Below are positions 17,738 to 27,971 of a stretch of 64,000 nucleotides of DNA, piece after piece; positions within the stretch are counted from its first letter, which is position 1; every line of letters begins with the position of its first letter. This stretch comes from an uncultured Winogradskyella sp. (GTDB lineage Bacteria; Bacteroidota; Bacteroidia; Flavobacteriales; Flavobacteriaceae). The notes beneath the pieces were generated by a model, which searched no databases, was not told the DNA's origin, and was given only the letters and a program-made list of their open reading frames with translations. The stretch spans positions 1 to 64,000 of the forward strand of contig CAJXLB010000011.1 of assembly GCA_913055905.1 (NCBI GenBank), written 5' to 3'. Position numbers and translations under genes: made by a program.

Positions 17738-17782
17738 CATAGCTTGTTACTGCGGCTAAAGTTTATAATTAAGTAATAAATT

Positions 17783-19012
17783 ATGGCAAAGGAAGAATTA
17801 GAATGTTCATTTTGTGGTAGGAAAAAGCCAGAGACAAACTTACTTATCGCAGGTTTGGACGCCCATATTTGTGACAGATGTATCGAACAGGCCCATGGTA
17901 TAGTCCTTGAAGAGGCTAAACAAAGTGGCGAAGGAGAGCTCAGTGCAGAGCTCATGCTTAGAAAGCCTAAGGAAATCAAGAGTTTCCTAGATGAATACAT
18001 TATAGGCCAAGAATATACCAAACGGGTTATGTCCGTGGCAGTATATAATCATTACAAGCGATTGTTGCAGCCACCATCGGATGATGATATCGAAATCCAA
18101 AAAAGTAACATCATCATGGTAGGGCAAACCGGTACGGGAAAAACCCTTATGGCCAAAACCATTGCCAAAATGCTTAATGTGCCTTTAGCCATTGTTGACG
18201 CTACTGTACTCACAGAGGCAGGTTATGTTGGAGAGGATGTAGAAAGTATTTTAACGCGTTTATTGCAGGCTGCAGATTATAATTTGGAAAAAGCACAGCG
18301 CGGAATTGTGTTTATTGATGAGATTGATAAAATCGCAAGGAAAAGTGACAATCCCTCGATAACTAGAGACGTGTCTGGTGAAGGAGTACAACAAGCCCTG
18401 TTGAAATTGTTGGAAGGAACAGTGGTTAATGTGCCGCCAAAAGGTGGTAGAAAGCATCCAGACCAAAAATTCATTGAGGTTAATACAGAGCACATCTTGT
18501 TTATTGCTGGTGGTGCTTTTGATGGTATTGAGCGCGTAATCACTAAGCGCTTAAATATGCAGGCCATTGGCTATAGCTCTATCAAAGCCGAGACTGTAGA
18601 TAACGATAATATTCTTCAGTATATCATTCCAAAGGATTTAAAGGATTTTGGCTTAATTCCTGAAATTATAGGGCGTTTACCAGTGCTTACACATATGGAT
18701 CCCTTAGACGCCAACACCTTAAGGGCTATTTTAACTGAACCTAAAAATGCCATCATCAAACAATACAAGAAATTGTTTGCTATGGATGAGGTGGAATTTA
18801 CCATAACTGATGGTGCCCTAGATTATATCGTTGAAAAAGCTATTGAATACAAATTGGGAGCTAGAGGGCTTAGGTCGCTTTGCGAAGAAATTCTCACGGA
18901 AGCTATGTTTAATCTTCCAGGCTCAGGGGAAACAAAATTAAATGTGACTAAGGCTTATGCCGAACAACGTTTATCCAAATCCACGTTGAAAAAACTTAAG
19001 GCCGTATCTTAA
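17783..19012 (+). CDS. clpX: ATP-dependent Clp protease ATP-binding subunit ClpX
   Basis: This 409-residue AAA+ unfoldase has an N-terminal four-cysteine zinc-binding domain (CSFCGRKK and HICDRC). It also has Walker A ([12 protein letters not shown]), Walker B (IVFIDEIDK) and the C-terminal [12 protein letters not shown] sensor-2 motif. It feeds tagged proteins into ClpP. A bidirectional terminator follows. Confidence 0.97.
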   Translation: MAKEELECSFCGRKKPETNLLIAGLDAHICDRCIEQAHGIVLEEAKQSGEGELSAELMLRKPKEIKSFLDEYIIGQEYTKRVMSVAVYNHYKRLLQPPSDDDIEIQKSNIIMVGQTGTGKTLMAKTIAKMLNVPLAIVDATVLTEAGYVGEDVESILTRLLQAADYNLEKAQRGIVFIDEIDKIARKSDNPSITRDVSGEGVQQALLKLLEGTVVNVPPKGGRKHPDQKFIEVNTEHILFIAGGAFDGIERVITKRLNMQAIGYSSIKAETVDNDNILQYIIPKDLKDFGLIPEIIGRLPVLTHMDPLDANTLRAILTEPKNAIIKQYKKLFAMDEVEFTITDGALDYIVEKAIEYKLGARGLRSLCEEILTEAMFNLPGSGETKLNVTKAYAEQRLSKSTLKKLKAVS

Positions 19013-19036
19013 TAATCGCGCATTTAGAATAAAAAA

Positions 19037-19065
19037 AGCCACAACTTGAACGTTGTGGCTTTTTT
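19037..19065 (+). terminator. Terminator between convergent clpX and the GH3-family gene
   Basis: Arms AGCCACAAC (19037-19045) and GTTGTGGCT (19052-19060) pair perfectly around a 6-base loop. Five T follow on the plus strand and an A run precedes the stem, so it can serve both convergent genes. I see nothing else recognisable in 19066-19300. Confidence 0.82.
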
Positions 19066-19300
19066 CTATAATTAAGGATCGATTAATTTAATATTGCATT
19101 CTTTAGTATGCTTGATAAGAGAATGGCAATACAGTTGATAGCACATTTATTTGATACGAATATATACCGTAATATTGCCACCTGAGAAAAATAGATTCAA
19201 TTTTTAGTCCAATTGACTAAAATTCCGATTTCAGTAATCGCAGTACAAGTTTTACCGATGAATTGCGAACGTCTTGAATTCTTTACTCTGAAAAATGAGA

Positions 19301-20818
19301 CTAAGCCTTATTCATGTTTAATAGGGCTTCAACATAATCCCTGGAATTGGAAAGTCTAGGAACCTTGTGTTGGCCGCCTAGCTTGTCATTGGCCTTTAGC
19401 CAATCGTAAAAAAGGTGTGGTCTAGCCACATGAATTTTAGGTTTGTTAAGCGTCATGTTGTTGTAGCGCTTGGCTTCATAATCAGAATTTAGGGCTTTAA
19501 GCGCGTTGTCAAACAGCTCGTTGAAGTAGTTCATGTTATTAGGTGGAGTTTTAAATTCAATAATCCACTCATGAGCACCTTTTTCATTGCCATCCATAAA
19601 TATTGGTGCAGCTGTATAATCTACAATTTCTGCTCCTGTGCGCTTGCATACTTTTTTAAGTGCTTCTTCGGCATTCTCAATAATGAGCTCTTCGCCAAAA
19701 GCATTGATATGGTGTTTGGTTCTACCTGTAACTTTTATTCTGTGCGGATTTAAGGATACAAACCTTATGGTGTCTCCAATCTTATAGCGCCATAAACCAG
19801 CATTGGTTGTAATAACTAAAGCGTAATTCGTGTTTAGTTTAACATCGCTCAAGGGAATGGCGTATTGAGCTTCCGTACCATAAACATCCATTGGGATGAA
19901 TTCGTAAAAAATACCGTAATCTAGCATTAAGAGTAAGTCGCCCGAATAGTTTTGGTCCTGTATGGCAAAAAAGCCTTCAGAAGCATTATAGATTTCGTAA
20001 TATTTAAATGTTTTGGATGGAATAATACGTCGATATTGTTCGATATAAGGATTGAAACTTACACCACCGTGGAAATAAACTTCTAGGTTAGGCCAAACCT
20101 CAAAAAGATTGTCTTTTCCGGTATATTCCAAAACCGAATTTAGTAAAACGAGCATCCAAGAAGGCACTCCGGCCAGAGAGGTCACATTTTCATTTGTGGT
20201 TTCTTCTACTATGGCTTTCATCTTGGATTCCCATTCGCTCATCAAAGACACCTTGTTACTTGGCGTACTGCTAAATTCTGCCCAAAACGGCATATTATCT
20301 ATTAAAATAGCACTGAGATCCCCGAATACTGTACCGTTTTCCTTGTACAATTCCTTACTGCCTCCCAAGCGTAGACTTTTTCCGGTAAATAGATTGGCAT
20401 CTTCATTGTTATTGAGATACATACAGAGCAAATCTTTGCTCGCTGCATAATGGCAATCTTCTAACGATTCATTGCTAACTGGGATAAATTTACTCTTAGC
20501 GTTGGTTGTGCCACTGGATTTTGCAAACCATTTAATAGGCCTAGGCCAAAATATGTTTTGTTCTCCTCTGCGAGAACGTTCTATCATGGGTTGTACGGTT
20601 TCGTAATCTACAATTGGGATACGCTCATTAAAATCGTTGTAGGTCTTTATAGAGGCAAAATCGTAGCGCTTTCCTATTTCAGTATCTTTGGCAAACTTAA
20701 GAAGGCTAAACAGCAATTCTGACTGAACTTCATTGGGATATTTTAAAAACAAGTCTATTTGATGAAACCGTTTTTTTAAAAACCACGAAGCAATGGAGTT
20801 TACAATGGGAATTGGCAT
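19301..20818 (-). CDS. GH3 auxin-responsive promoter family (acyl-adenylating) protein
   Basis: This 505-residue soluble protein belongs to the GH3/JAR1-like branch of the adenylate-forming superfamily. It has the ATP-binding SSGTTNAKSKFIPVS, then EIYNASEGFFAIQD (A5-like) and LWRYKIGDTIRFVS (A8-like). Plant members conjugate amino acids to hormones. Bacterial members are widespread in Bacteroidota with unknown acyl and acceptor substrates. The name (GH3) does not mean glycoside hydrolase family 3. It is divergent from the DUF2797 gene and convergent with clpX. Confidence 0.88.
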   Translation of the reverse strand: MPIPIVNSIASWFLKKRFHQIDLFLKYPNEVQSELLFSLLKFAKDTEIGKRYDFASIKTYNDFNERIPIVDYETVQPMIERSRRGEQNIFWPRPIKWFAKSSGTTNAKSKFIPVSNESLEDCHYAASKDLLCMYLNNNEDANLFTGKSLRLGGSKELYKENGTVFGDLSAILIDNMPFWAEFSSTPSNKVSLMSEWESKMKAIVEETTNENVTSLAGVPSWMLVLLNSVLEYTGKDNLFEVWPNLEVYFHGGVSFNPYIEQYRRIIPSKTFKYYEIYNASEGFFAIQDQNYSGDLLLMLDYGIFYEFIPMDVYGTEAQYAIPLSDVKLNTNYALVITTNAGLWRYKIGDTIRFVSLNPHRIKVTGRTKHHINAFGEELIIENAEEALKKVCKRTGAEIVDYTAAPIFMDGNEKGAHEWIIEFKTPPNNMNYFNELFDNALKALNSDYEAKRYNNMTLNKPKIHVARPHLFYDWLKANDKLGGQHKVPRLSNSRDYVEALLNMNKA

Positions 20819-20870
20819 GGAATGGCTATCTTTACGCTAATAATCACGCTAAAAATACTAAATTTCTTCA

Positions 20871-21665
20871 ATGGTTTACAAAGGGGTTCTAACAAAAATG
20901 AAAACTGAATTTTTAGATCCGATTCAGTATTATTTGGTCTTTGAGAATGATTTTATTCACATGAATCAATTGTTGAATAAAACCGTTGCCATGACCAAGG
21001 TGGGAGAGCAATGTTTAAGTTGCGGGCTTTCGCGCCCAATCTTTAGACAAGGCTTTTGTAGAACTTGTTTTTTTGAGAAACCTATGGCAGGAGATTGGAT
21101 AATGAAACCAGAGCTTAGCACAGCGCATTTAGATAAGGAAGATAGAGATTTAGAATTTGAGAAGAAAATGCAATTGCAACCTCACGTGGTCTATCTTGCC
21201 AATTCAAGTAATGTCAAAGTTGGGGTTACACGAAAAAGCCAAGTACCTACTAGGTGGATTGATCAAGGTGCTCATGAGGCCATAGAAATCGTTGAAGTGC
21301 CCAATAGGTATTTGGCGGGAATTACGGAAGTTGCATTAAAGGAACACGTATCAGACAAAACCAATTGGCGAAATATGCTAAAAAACAATCTTAAGGATGA
21401 GGACCTTGTGGCCTGGCGAGAGCGTTTAAAGCCGTATATACCAGATGAGGCACAACCGTATTATTTAGAGCATAATAAAGAAACACAGATTCACTTCCCT
21501 GTAGAGCATTATCCAAGCAAACCAAAGAGTATAAACTTGTCTAAGTTTTCTAATTACGAGGGTAAACTTGTGGGCATTAAGGGGCAATATCTCATGTTTG
21601 ATGATGATGCGGTCTTCAACGTTAGGTCCAATGAGGGCCTGGTTGTAGAAATTGCTGTTGCTTAA
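20871..21665 (+). CDS. DUF2797 domain-containing protein
   Basis: This 264-residue soluble protein has a zinc-ribbon-like cluster (CLSCGLSRPIFRQGFCRTC). The DUF2797 core follows (VVYLANSSNVKVGVTRKSQVPTRWIDQGA), which resembles the GIY-YIG fold by pattern. The start at 20871 gives the typical opening MVYKGVLTKMKTEF. The biochemical function is unknown. The neighbouring genes give no clear clue. Confidence 0.83.
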   Translation: MVYKGVLTKMKTEFLDPIQYYLVFENDFIHMNQLLNKTVAMTKVGEQCLSCGLSRPIFRQGFCRTCFFEKPMAGDWIMKPELSTAHLDKEDRDLEFEKKMQLQPHVVYLANSSNVKVGVTRKSQVPTRWIDQGAHEAIEIVEVPNRYLAGITEVALKEHVSDKTNWRNMLKNNLKDEDLVAWRERLKPYIPDEAQPYYLEHNKETQIHFPVEHYPSKPKSINLSKFSNYEGKLVGIKGQYLMFDDDAVFNVRSNEGLVVEIAVA

Positions 21666-21692
21666 GATGTTAGAGTTGCGTTAAAACCAATT

Positions 21693-21719
21693 TTGTTTAA
21701 GTTCAAATAACTATCTTTA
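21693..21719 (+). promoter_or_regulatory. Candidate promoter for the 82-residue membrane protein gene
   Basis: TTG (21693-21695) and TATCTTTA (21712-21719), spaced by 16 bases, approximate TTG-N17-TAnnTTTG with one mismatch. The ATG is 15 bases downstream. Confidence 0.4.
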
Positions 21720-21734
21720 AACAAAGATAATAAA

Positions 21735-21983
21735 ATGAAATCGCCATTCCCTTATATCGCAATTACTACATTGCTGCTAATTACTATCACTATAATGAGT
21801 GCCATGGACTTTCCGTTCAATTGGGTGTTTTACCTTACGGTGCTAGGACAGATTTTTTTAGTGATTATGGTGTATAAAGTGCTTACAGACGACTATTCTA
21901 CAGACAAAACCTTTGATCATTTTTATGAAGACAGACCTATAGAGCCCATTGAGGTTCCCGTTGAAAAAGAAAAATTCAGGTAG
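21735..21983 (+). CDS. Small two-helix membrane protein of unknown function
   Basis: This 82-residue protein has two hydrophobic segments (about 7-24 and 29-48) and an acidic C-terminal tail (FYEDRPIEPIEVPVEKEK). It has no recognised domain. It is flanked by a plausible promoter and a strong terminator, so it is probably transcribed alone. Confidence 0.7.
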   Translation: MKSPFPYIAITTLLLITITIMSAMDFPFNWVFYLTVLGQIFLVIMVYKVLTDDYSTDKTFDHFYEDRPIEPIEVPVEKEKFR

Positions 21984-22005
21984 TGCAAATTGTTAACAAA
22001 AAAAA

Positions 22006-22034
22006 AGAGCAACCAAGTGGTTGCTCTTTTTTTA
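22006..22034 (+). terminator. Bidirectional terminator between the small membrane protein and rpsU
   Basis: Arms AGAGCAACCA (22006-22015) and TGGTTGCTCT (22018-22027) form a tight stem followed by a T run. An A run precedes it, so it can terminate the convergent rpsU transcript too. Confidence 0.85.
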
Positions 22035-22056
22035 TTGCAGCAATAAAATTAAGCTG

Positions 22057-22251
22057 TTATATATTTTCTTCATCTCTTAGACTCTGAATGTATTGGGCTT
22101 TTTGAATTTCCCTTCTTCTCTTTACGGAAGGTTTAGTGAAATAACGCGACTCCCTAAGGTTTTGCATAATTTGTACATTTCTATGCTTACGCTTGTAACG
22201 CTTTAACGCGCGCTCTATATTTTCACCTTCTTTGATTTCTATTTTAATCAT
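22057..22251 (-). CDS. rpsU: 30S ribosomal protein S21
   Basis: This 64-residue basic protein starts MIKIEIKEGENIERALKRYK and has the RYFTKPSVKRRREI motif of bS21. In Bacteroidota, S21 helps hold the anti-Shine-Dalgarno tail of 16S rRNA, which fits the weak ribosome binding sites seen through this window. It lies just downstream of the primary sigma factor gene in the same orientation. Confidence 0.94.
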   Translation of the reverse strand: MIKIEIKEGENIERALKRYKRKHRNVQIMQNLRESRYFTKPSVKRRREIQKAQYIQSLRDEENI

Positions 22252-22330
22252 TTAACCTCGTTTATGTGGTACGACAATTTCTATAAATGGTCGGCAAATA
22301 TAGTCTAACTTCTTGAAAATAAAAAATTAA

Positions 22331-23194
22331 TTAGCCTAAATAGGTCTTTAAAATTTTACTCTTGCTGGCATGTCTCAAGCGTCTAATACCTTTTTCCCTT
22401 ATTTGTCTTACGCGTTCTCGGGTTAAATCATAGATACTTCCAATTTCCTCCAACGACATCGCAGGCTGGTTGCCAATCCCAAAGTTTAAACGTATTACAT
22501 CTTTTTCCTTTTGGGTCAAGGTATCTAGTGCACGTTCAATTTCAATTTGTAGGGAATCATGCATCAAGTCTTTATCTGGCCTTGGTGAATCTTTTTCACT
22601 AACAACATCATAAAGGCTAAAGGTCTCACCATCTTTTAGCGGTGCATCCATGGACAAGTGTCGTCCAGAGTTTTTCATGGATTGTTTTACTTCACGAACG
22701 CTTATATCCAATTCCCTAGCAATTTCAGCGGCATTTGGTGGACGCTGGTAAATCTGCTCTAAGTGGGAGTAGGTCTTATTAATTTTATTTATTGTGCCTA
22801 TTTTGTTGAGCGGAAGCCTTACAATACGGGATTGTTCTGCTAATGCCTGTAAAATAGATTGGCGGATCCACCAAACGGCATAAGATATAAATTTAAACCC
22901 TCTGGTCTCATCAAAACGTTTTGCCGCCTTAACCAATCCTGCATTTCCTTCGTTAATTAAATCCGGTAGTTTTAATCCTTGGTTTTGATATTGCTTGGCT
23001 ACGGAAACTACGAATCTCAAATTAGCCGTTGTCAATTTTTCTAGGGCCTCTTGATCACCTTTTTTAATACGTTGCGCTAATTCTACTTCTTCATCTGCGG
23101 TTATCAACGGTATCTTGCTTATGTCCTGTAAATATTTATCTAGGGATTTGTCTTCTCTGTTGGTAACCTGCTTGGTGATTTTTAATTGCCTCAT
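22331..23194 (-). CDS. rpoD: Primary RNA polymerase sigma factor (RpoD/SigA type)
   Basis: This 287-residue sigma-70 protein has the short Bacteroidota architecture without a long region 1.1. Region 1.2 is [20 protein letters not shown]. Region 2 includes [30 protein letters not shown] (given here as a region name, about residues 85-120). Region 3 follows, and region 4 has the [22 protein letters not shown]. It directs recognition of TTG/TAnnTTTG promoters of the kind seen upstream of tig and susC. Confidence 0.94.
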   Translation of the reverse strand: MRQLKITKQVTNREDKSLDKYLQDISKIPLITADEEVELAQRIKKGDQEALEKLTTANLRFVVSVAKQYQNQGLKLPDLINEGNAGLVKAAKRFDETRGFKFISYAVWWIRQSILQALAEQSRIVRLPLNKIGTINKINKTYSHLEQIYQRPPNAAEIARELDISVREVKQSMKNSGRHLSMDAPLKDGETFSLYDVVSEKDSPRPDKDLMHDSLQIEIERALDTLTQKEKDVIRLNFGIGNQPAMSLEEIGSIYDLTRERVRQIREKGIRRLRHASKSKILKTYLG

Positions 23195-23300
23195 ATATTT
23201 TTTTAAATTTTAGTCAATCTACATTATAGTTTAAATTTTAAGAATTCCAAGAAAATCGTTAAGAATTAACAATTTTTGGCAAAAAAATTGGTAAAAAGAC

Positions 23301-25970
23301 CTAAAAGCCATTGTTTTTGATTGAATCTTTCTTTTTGTCAGTGGATTCTTTGGATGATTTCCCTTTAATTAAATTATTTAAAAGCGAACCAGCTTTTTTC
23401 TTGAGGGTTTCCTCTGTTGTTGTTTTTGTACTATCCTTAGCATTATTATCAGCCGAAGAACTATCATCTTTTTTTCCGCCAAGTAAATCGTCAATAAAGG
23501 AATTGACTTTTTCTGACCCTGTATTTAACAGTTTTTGCTTTTGAATCTCTACAAGTTGTTGGGTGAGATTACTTATGCTAGAAGACAGGTCAGTTGCTAT
23601 TCTCGGTTGAGCAAACGTACCGCTGATGTTGGCGGTAACAGGTACAGTAATGTTATTGACGTGTGCGTCATTAATTTGTCCAATAAGTCTATTGACATCG
23701 CTTCCTAAATATGTTGCAGGCACTTGGAGGGTAGCCTTATAATCCATTTGATTATCAAAACCGTGAGTACCACTGATTTCAACAGGAATATCCTTATAAT
23801 TAACGCTAAAAGGAGAAACTAGAACTTTGCCATCCTTAAAGCTAAGCTCCATTTCAAGGTCATTAAGTTCAAGGTCTTCTAGGTCTATGAAATTGAGATT
23901 ATTTGCTAGGCCGTTAAGCATAGGACTTGCATTAGCCATTACTTTCTCCGTCATTAGTTTTGCTTGTGCATCTCCAGCTATTGTTTTTATCTCTGGCGAA
24001 AACGTTGCGTCTAGTAAACCATTAACATTAATTGCTGCATTGAGTTTACCTTGTAAAACATTAGCAATTGGTGCTAAGGCTTCGAGCATTTTCAGCTCTT
24101 TGAAGGATTGTGAGATATTAAATCCTTGCATACCAAGATTGACATTGAACGTAGGCTGCTTTTCATTTGTAGAGATATTCCCGGACATTACTAATTTACC
24201 GTCAAATAAATCGGAGGTTAGGCTAATCACGTCTGCTTTTTGGTCTTTAATCCGTAATTCACCATTAACATTATTAAGGATGAGATTGTCGTAGACGACG
24301 TTCTTCGCATTGGCCGTAATGGTGCAATCTAAAAACTCAGGTATTTTGGGAGACTCTATATTCGAAGGTGTATCATTGGCCTCTGGACTAGCGCTGGTAT
24401 CTTCAGCCATAAAATCCGAAATTGTAAAGGAATCTGAACTAACGTTGAAATTACCCTGCAGCTTTTTGTCCCTCAATAAGAAGCCCAGTAAATTCCGTAG
24501 GCTACCCTTGGCAGAAATATCACTCGACCCTGTTAGAGCTTCTAGATTATTCAAATCAATCACTCCTGGAGTAAAACTTAAGTCGGCATTGTTAATTTGA
24601 AAGGGATTAGGAATTTCGTCTGAGGAGAACACAAAATTCGATATAGCAACGCTTCCAGAATTCTTAATTCGGGAATAGGTATTGGATGAAATCGCGTCCA
24701 TATCAAAATCTGTAGTGAGGTCAAGCTTTAAAATTCCCGTGAGTTGGTTTTCTAACTTTAAAGGATAGGTTTGCGCTATATTAGCCAAATTCAGCGAGCC
24801 ATTTAAAGTCGCATTAACCTTCATATTTGTGCCTAAATTTTTAATATGAGCTTCGGACCTAAAGCTATCTTCATCAATTTTAAAATTGAAGGCGTTTACA
24901 TCTATATAGGTGTCTCGTGATGAGCCTGTGGTATTGACAATCTCGGCATTGATTGTAATATTTTCGGCCTTTTTAGGAAGTGAAGGATATTTAAAAGACG
25001 CATTGTCTGAAACTATTTGAATGCTAAAATTTGGGATTGTGGTTTCAGAGAGTAACCCTTTTATGGTTCCATTAACTGAAAAATCGCCAGAGGTTTCAAC
25101 ATTTTCAAGATTGTTGGCGTATTGTTCTGGGACAATAGCCAAAAAATCTCTAAAATTAGATTCTGGATTTGTAAATTTTAAATCTATTTCTTGGCCAGCA
25201 TCAACCAGTGTTACATAACCCGCAAATTCTAAGGGTAAGGCATTGATAAGCGCTTTGTTGTCTTTAAACCTGTAAGTGTTGTTTTCTAAGTCCAGTTCAA
25301 TCAGGGCATCAAGCTTAGTTAATGTATTATTTAGATATGTTGTACTATCGACGGATAGGCTGACTTTAGCTGAAGTTTTAGTGTCTAATTCGGAGCGATT
25401 CCCAGAAAAAATCCCCTTGCCTTGATGATTTACTTCCGTTAAATAAATGGTGGAATTGTTTTCCTCATTAATATAGGTGACCGCGCTGTTGATAATGCTA
25501 TAATTCTCAACATCAAAGCTAAAACCATTACCACTCTCGTCGTTATTGAATGCTTCGGCCTCTTTCTGAATTACAATGTCGTAGTTGGTTGTACCGTTTT
25601 GGTTAGACTTCAGTGTTAGCAGCAGCTCTTCAGCACTAATATCTGTAATAATTAAGGGTTCTTCTGTGCCTTTAAAAAGTTCCTTAATGGGCATCTTAAA
25701 AGCCATGTCTTTTGCTGTAGCAAGTATCTCGTCTTCAAATGGAGCGCGATTGGTTATTTTAAGGTCCTCAACGCTAACTTCAGCATTGGGAAAGCTCTTT
25801 ATCAAACTTAAGTTTACGTCCCTGAAATCGAATTCAGCATTTAAGTTTTGCGCTGCATAGTTCTTTACTATCGCATCAATTTTAGATTCCAAAAAAAATG
25901 GTATAAGAATTAATATACCTAGTAGTACAATAAATATAATACCAAGTGATTTCAGTAGTTTTTTCATCAT
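23301..25970 (-). CDS. AsmA-like protein with C-terminal AsmA domain
   Basis: This 889-residue protein has one N-terminal membrane helix (about 5-27, SLGIIFIVLLGILILIPFF) and a very long beta-strand-rich periplasmic part typical of AsmA/TamB-like lipid-transfer bridge proteins. The C-terminal AsmA_2-type region (about 560-800) contains LQGKLNAAINVNGLLD and a DLELNDLEMELSFKDGKV segment. The tail (about 820-889) is low-complexity Ser/Lys/Asp-rich. It probably helps move lipids between the membranes. Specific cargo is unknown. Confidence 0.85.
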   Translation of the reverse strand: MMKKLLKSLGIIFIVLLGILILIPFFLESKIDAIVKNYAAQNLNAEFDFRDVNLSLIKSFPNAEVSVEDLKITNRAPFEDEILATAKDMAFKMPIKELFKGTEEPLIITDISAEELLLTLKSNQNGTTNYDIVIQKEAEAFNNDESGNGFSFDVENYSIINSAVTYINEENNSTIYLTEVNHQGKGIFSGNRSELDTKTSAKVSLSVDSTTYLNNTLTKLDALIELDLENNTYRFKDNKALINALPLEFAGYVTLVDAGQEIDLKFTNPESNFRDFLAIVPEQYANNLENVETSGDFSVNGTIKGLLSETTIPNFSIQIVSDNASFKYPSLPKKAENITINAEIVNTTGSSRDTYIDVNAFNFKIDEDSFRSEAHIKNLGTNMKVNATLNGSLNLANIAQTYPLKLENQLTGILKLDLTTDFDMDAISSNTYSRIKNSGSVAISNFVFSSDEIPNPFQINNADLSFTPGVIDLNNLEALTGSSDISAKGSLRNLLGFLLRDKKLQGNFNVSSDSFTISDFMAEDTSASPEANDTPSNIESPKIPEFLDCTITANAKNVVYDNLILNNVNGELRIKDQKADVISLTSDLFDGKLVMSGNISTNEKQPTFNVNLGMQGFNISQSFKELKMLEALAPIANVLQGKLNAAINVNGLLDATFSPEIKTIAGDAQAKLMTEKVMANASPMLNGLANNLNFIDLEDLELNDLEMELSFKDGKVLVSPFSVNYKDIPVEISGTHGFDNQMDYKATLQVPATYLGSDVNRLIGQINDAHVNNITVPVTANISGTFAQPRIATDLSSSISNLTQQLVEIQKQKLLNTGSEKVNSFIDDLLGGKKDDSSSADNNAKDSTKTTTEETLKKKAGSLLNNLIKGKSSKESTDKKKDSIKNNGF

Positions 25971-26068
25971 TATGTCAAGCCGTGATTATACTATACAGAA
26001 GATACGTAAAAGCCACTACAAAAGTTGTATGGTTTACCGATTTTAATAAGAATTTAATGTTTTGAGCA

Positions 26069-26773
26069 CTAGGCCAGATCTATTTCTTCGTTTAATGCTA
26101 GATTGAAACGTTTTCTAAACAGGTACACGGTGAGGTAAAGAAAAGGTGTGTCCAATGCTGCGATAATAACTTTAAATAGAAAGCCCGCTGTGAGCAAACC
26201 TAGAAATCTGTCCCATTCTATTTTCCCAAAACTACAAAGTAATAGTAGTACTGTTGCGGTATCTACAAATTGGGATGAAAATGTTGAAAAATTATTCCTG
26301 AGCCAAAGGTATTTTCCTTGTGTTAGATTTTTCCAAAAGTGGTAAATATGAATGTCTACAAACTGAGCTAAAAGGTAAGCCATCATGCTAGCAAAAACGG
26401 CTATTGCGGTAGACCCAAAAACCGTTGTAAACAAGCTGTCTTGAACTGGAGACCATGGTGTTGCTGGCACAGCATTGGCTATGTAAATAATGAGCATTGA
26501 AAAAAACGATGCAAAGATACCTGCTATCACCACTTCGTTGGCACGCTTTTTACCAAATATTTCGCTGATGAGGTCGGTAATTAAAAATGTAATTGGATAG
26601 GGCAAAATGCCTACAGAAACTTCAAATAGTTTGCTGCCAAAGAACTCTACATCTACAGGGTACCAATAAAAAAACTTTTGAAAAATAAGATTGGAAACAA
26701 CAAGAGAGGTTATAAAAAGGGCACCTAAAAAGAGATAAATACGTTGGGCTAAAAGCTTGTCTTTAAGAGTCAT
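26069..26773 (-). CDS. Queuosine precursor transporter (YhhQ/VUT family)
   Basis: This 234-residue inner-membrane protein has six or so hydrophobic segments. The family motifs include PYPITFLITDLISEIFGKKRANEVV (as the second helix and loop region) and a later QFVDTATV. YhhQ-type proteins import preQ0/preQ1 for queuosine tRNA modification. The gene is divergent from folK. Confidence 0.88.
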   Translation of the reverse strand: MTLKDKLLAQRIYLFLGALFITSLVVSNLIFQKFFYWYPVDVEFFGSKLFEVSVGILPYPITFLITDLISEIFGKKRANEVVIAGIFASFFSMLIIYIANAVPATPWSPVQDSLFTTVFGSTAIAVFASMMAYLLAQFVDIHIYHFWKNLTQGKYLWLRNNFSTFSSQFVDTATVLLLLCSFGKIEWDRFLGLLTAGFLFKVIIAALDTPFLYLTVYLFRKRFNLALNEEIDLA

Positions 26774-26843
26774 TAAAAATTGTCGATAAAATCTGAGCCC
26801 AAAGATAACCTATTAAAAATTGTTTTAGTTATTTTGACCCTGC

Positions 26844-27971
26844 ATGGGCCAGAATTCAATTGTTTATATCGGTTTAGGAAGCAATAAAGGCAATAAGCTC
26901 CAGTTTCTTCAAAAAGCTGTTGATGCTATATTTGAATCCGTTGGAACGGTAAGAAAGATTTCTAAAGTCTATAAAACTCCTGCCTTAGGATTTGAAGGGG
27001 ACGATTTTTGCAATGCGGTCATTAAGGTGGAAACGGATTTAGCTCCGAAAAAGCTTTTAAAAAGGCTACAACAGATCGAAAAAGACCTTGGAAGAACCGC
27101 AAAAACAAAAGCAGGTTATGAGTCACGTGAGATAGATATCGATGTTTTATTTTATGATGATGCAGTTGTTGATTTAAAGGATTTGAAAATTCCGCACTCG
27201 GAGCTTCATCATCGTAAGTTTGTGCTTCAACCGTTAGCAGATATTGCTCCAGACGTCCTACACCCGACGTTGAGTCAGTCAGCTTTGAATTTGCTTGAAG
27301 AATGCAAAGATACTTCTGAAATAGAGCCTTTGAATATTTGGCTGAAGAATCCTAAAAAGCGCTATAAGTTTTCAGGCTATAATTACATTGCTATCGAGGG
27401 AAATATCGGAGCAGGGAAAACCAGTTTGGCCACGAAGATTTCCAAAGACTTTAATGCCAAATTAATTTTGGAACGTTTTGCGGATAACCCCTTCCTTCCC
27501 AAGTTTTATAAGGAGCCAGAGCGCTATGCCTTTACCCTGGAAATGTCCTTTCTTGCAGATAGGTATCAGCAAATCTCAGATGACTTGTCGCAATTGGATT
27601 TATTCAAGGATTTTATGGTCAGTGATTATGATGTGCACAAGTCTTTAATTTTTTCTAAAGTAACGCTCCCAGAAGATGAGTTTAAGTTGTACCGAAGGCT
27701 TTTTTATCAGGTTTACAAAGATATTGCTCGGCCAGATCTTTATGTTTACCTCTACCAAAATACCGAACGCTTACAGCAAAACATCAAGAAACGTGGGCGT
27801 AACTACGAAAAGGAAATTAAGGATGATTATTTGGAAAAAATCAATTCTGGATATATTAACTTCTTAAGAAATCAGGAGGCTTTAAACGTAAAGATCATTG
27901 ATATTTCTGAATTGGATTTTGTAAAGAACCGAAAAGATTATCTCTGGCTGTTAAATGAGATCAATTCCTAA
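26844..27971 (+). CDS. folK: Fused FolK (HPPK) and deoxynucleoside kinase
   Basis: This 375-residue bifunctional protein joins two enzymes. Residues about 1-155 are 6-hydroxymethyl-7,8-dihydropterin pyrophosphokinase (YIGLGSNKGNK; SREIDIDVLFYDD; IPHSELHHRKFVLQPLADIAP), a folate synthesis step. Residues about 178-375 are a dNK-type kinase with P-loop GNIGAGKTSLA, ERFADNPFLPKFY, DRYQQ, the LID-like RGRNYEKEI, and a TGEQ-free C-terminus. The second half should phosphorylate deoxynucleosides in salvage. The reading frame is continuous with a short linker. The last 4 bases overlap the convergent methyltransferase gene. Confidence 0.92.
   Translation: MGQNSIVYIGLGSNKGNKLQFLQKAVDAIFESVGTVRKISKVYKTPALGFEGDDFCNAVIKVETDLAPKKLLKRLQQIEKDLGRTAKTKAGYESREIDIDVLFYDDAVVDLKDLKIPHSELHHRKFVLQPLADIAPDVLHPTLSQSALNLLEECKDTSEIEPLNIWLKNPKKRYKFSGYNYIAIEGNIGAGKTSLATKISKDFNAKLILERFADNPFLPKFYKEPERYAFTLEMSFLADRYQQISDDLSQLDLFKDFMVSDYDVHKSLIFSKVTLPEDEFKLYRRLFYQVYKDIARPDLYVYLYQNTERLQQNIKKRGRNYEKEIKDDYLEKINSGYINFLRNQEALNVKIIDISELDFVKNRKDYLWLLNEINS

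Noticed and set aside
19301-20818. GH3 gene as a plant-derived transfer or a glycoside hydrolase
   Set aside because: GH3 here is the acyl-adenylating family, common in Bacteroidota; base composition matches the neighbours.
23827-24294. 155-codon plus-strand frame inside the AsmA-like gene
   Set aside because: Antisense shadow of a long, clearly coding gene; Ser/Leu-rich with no recognisable domain.
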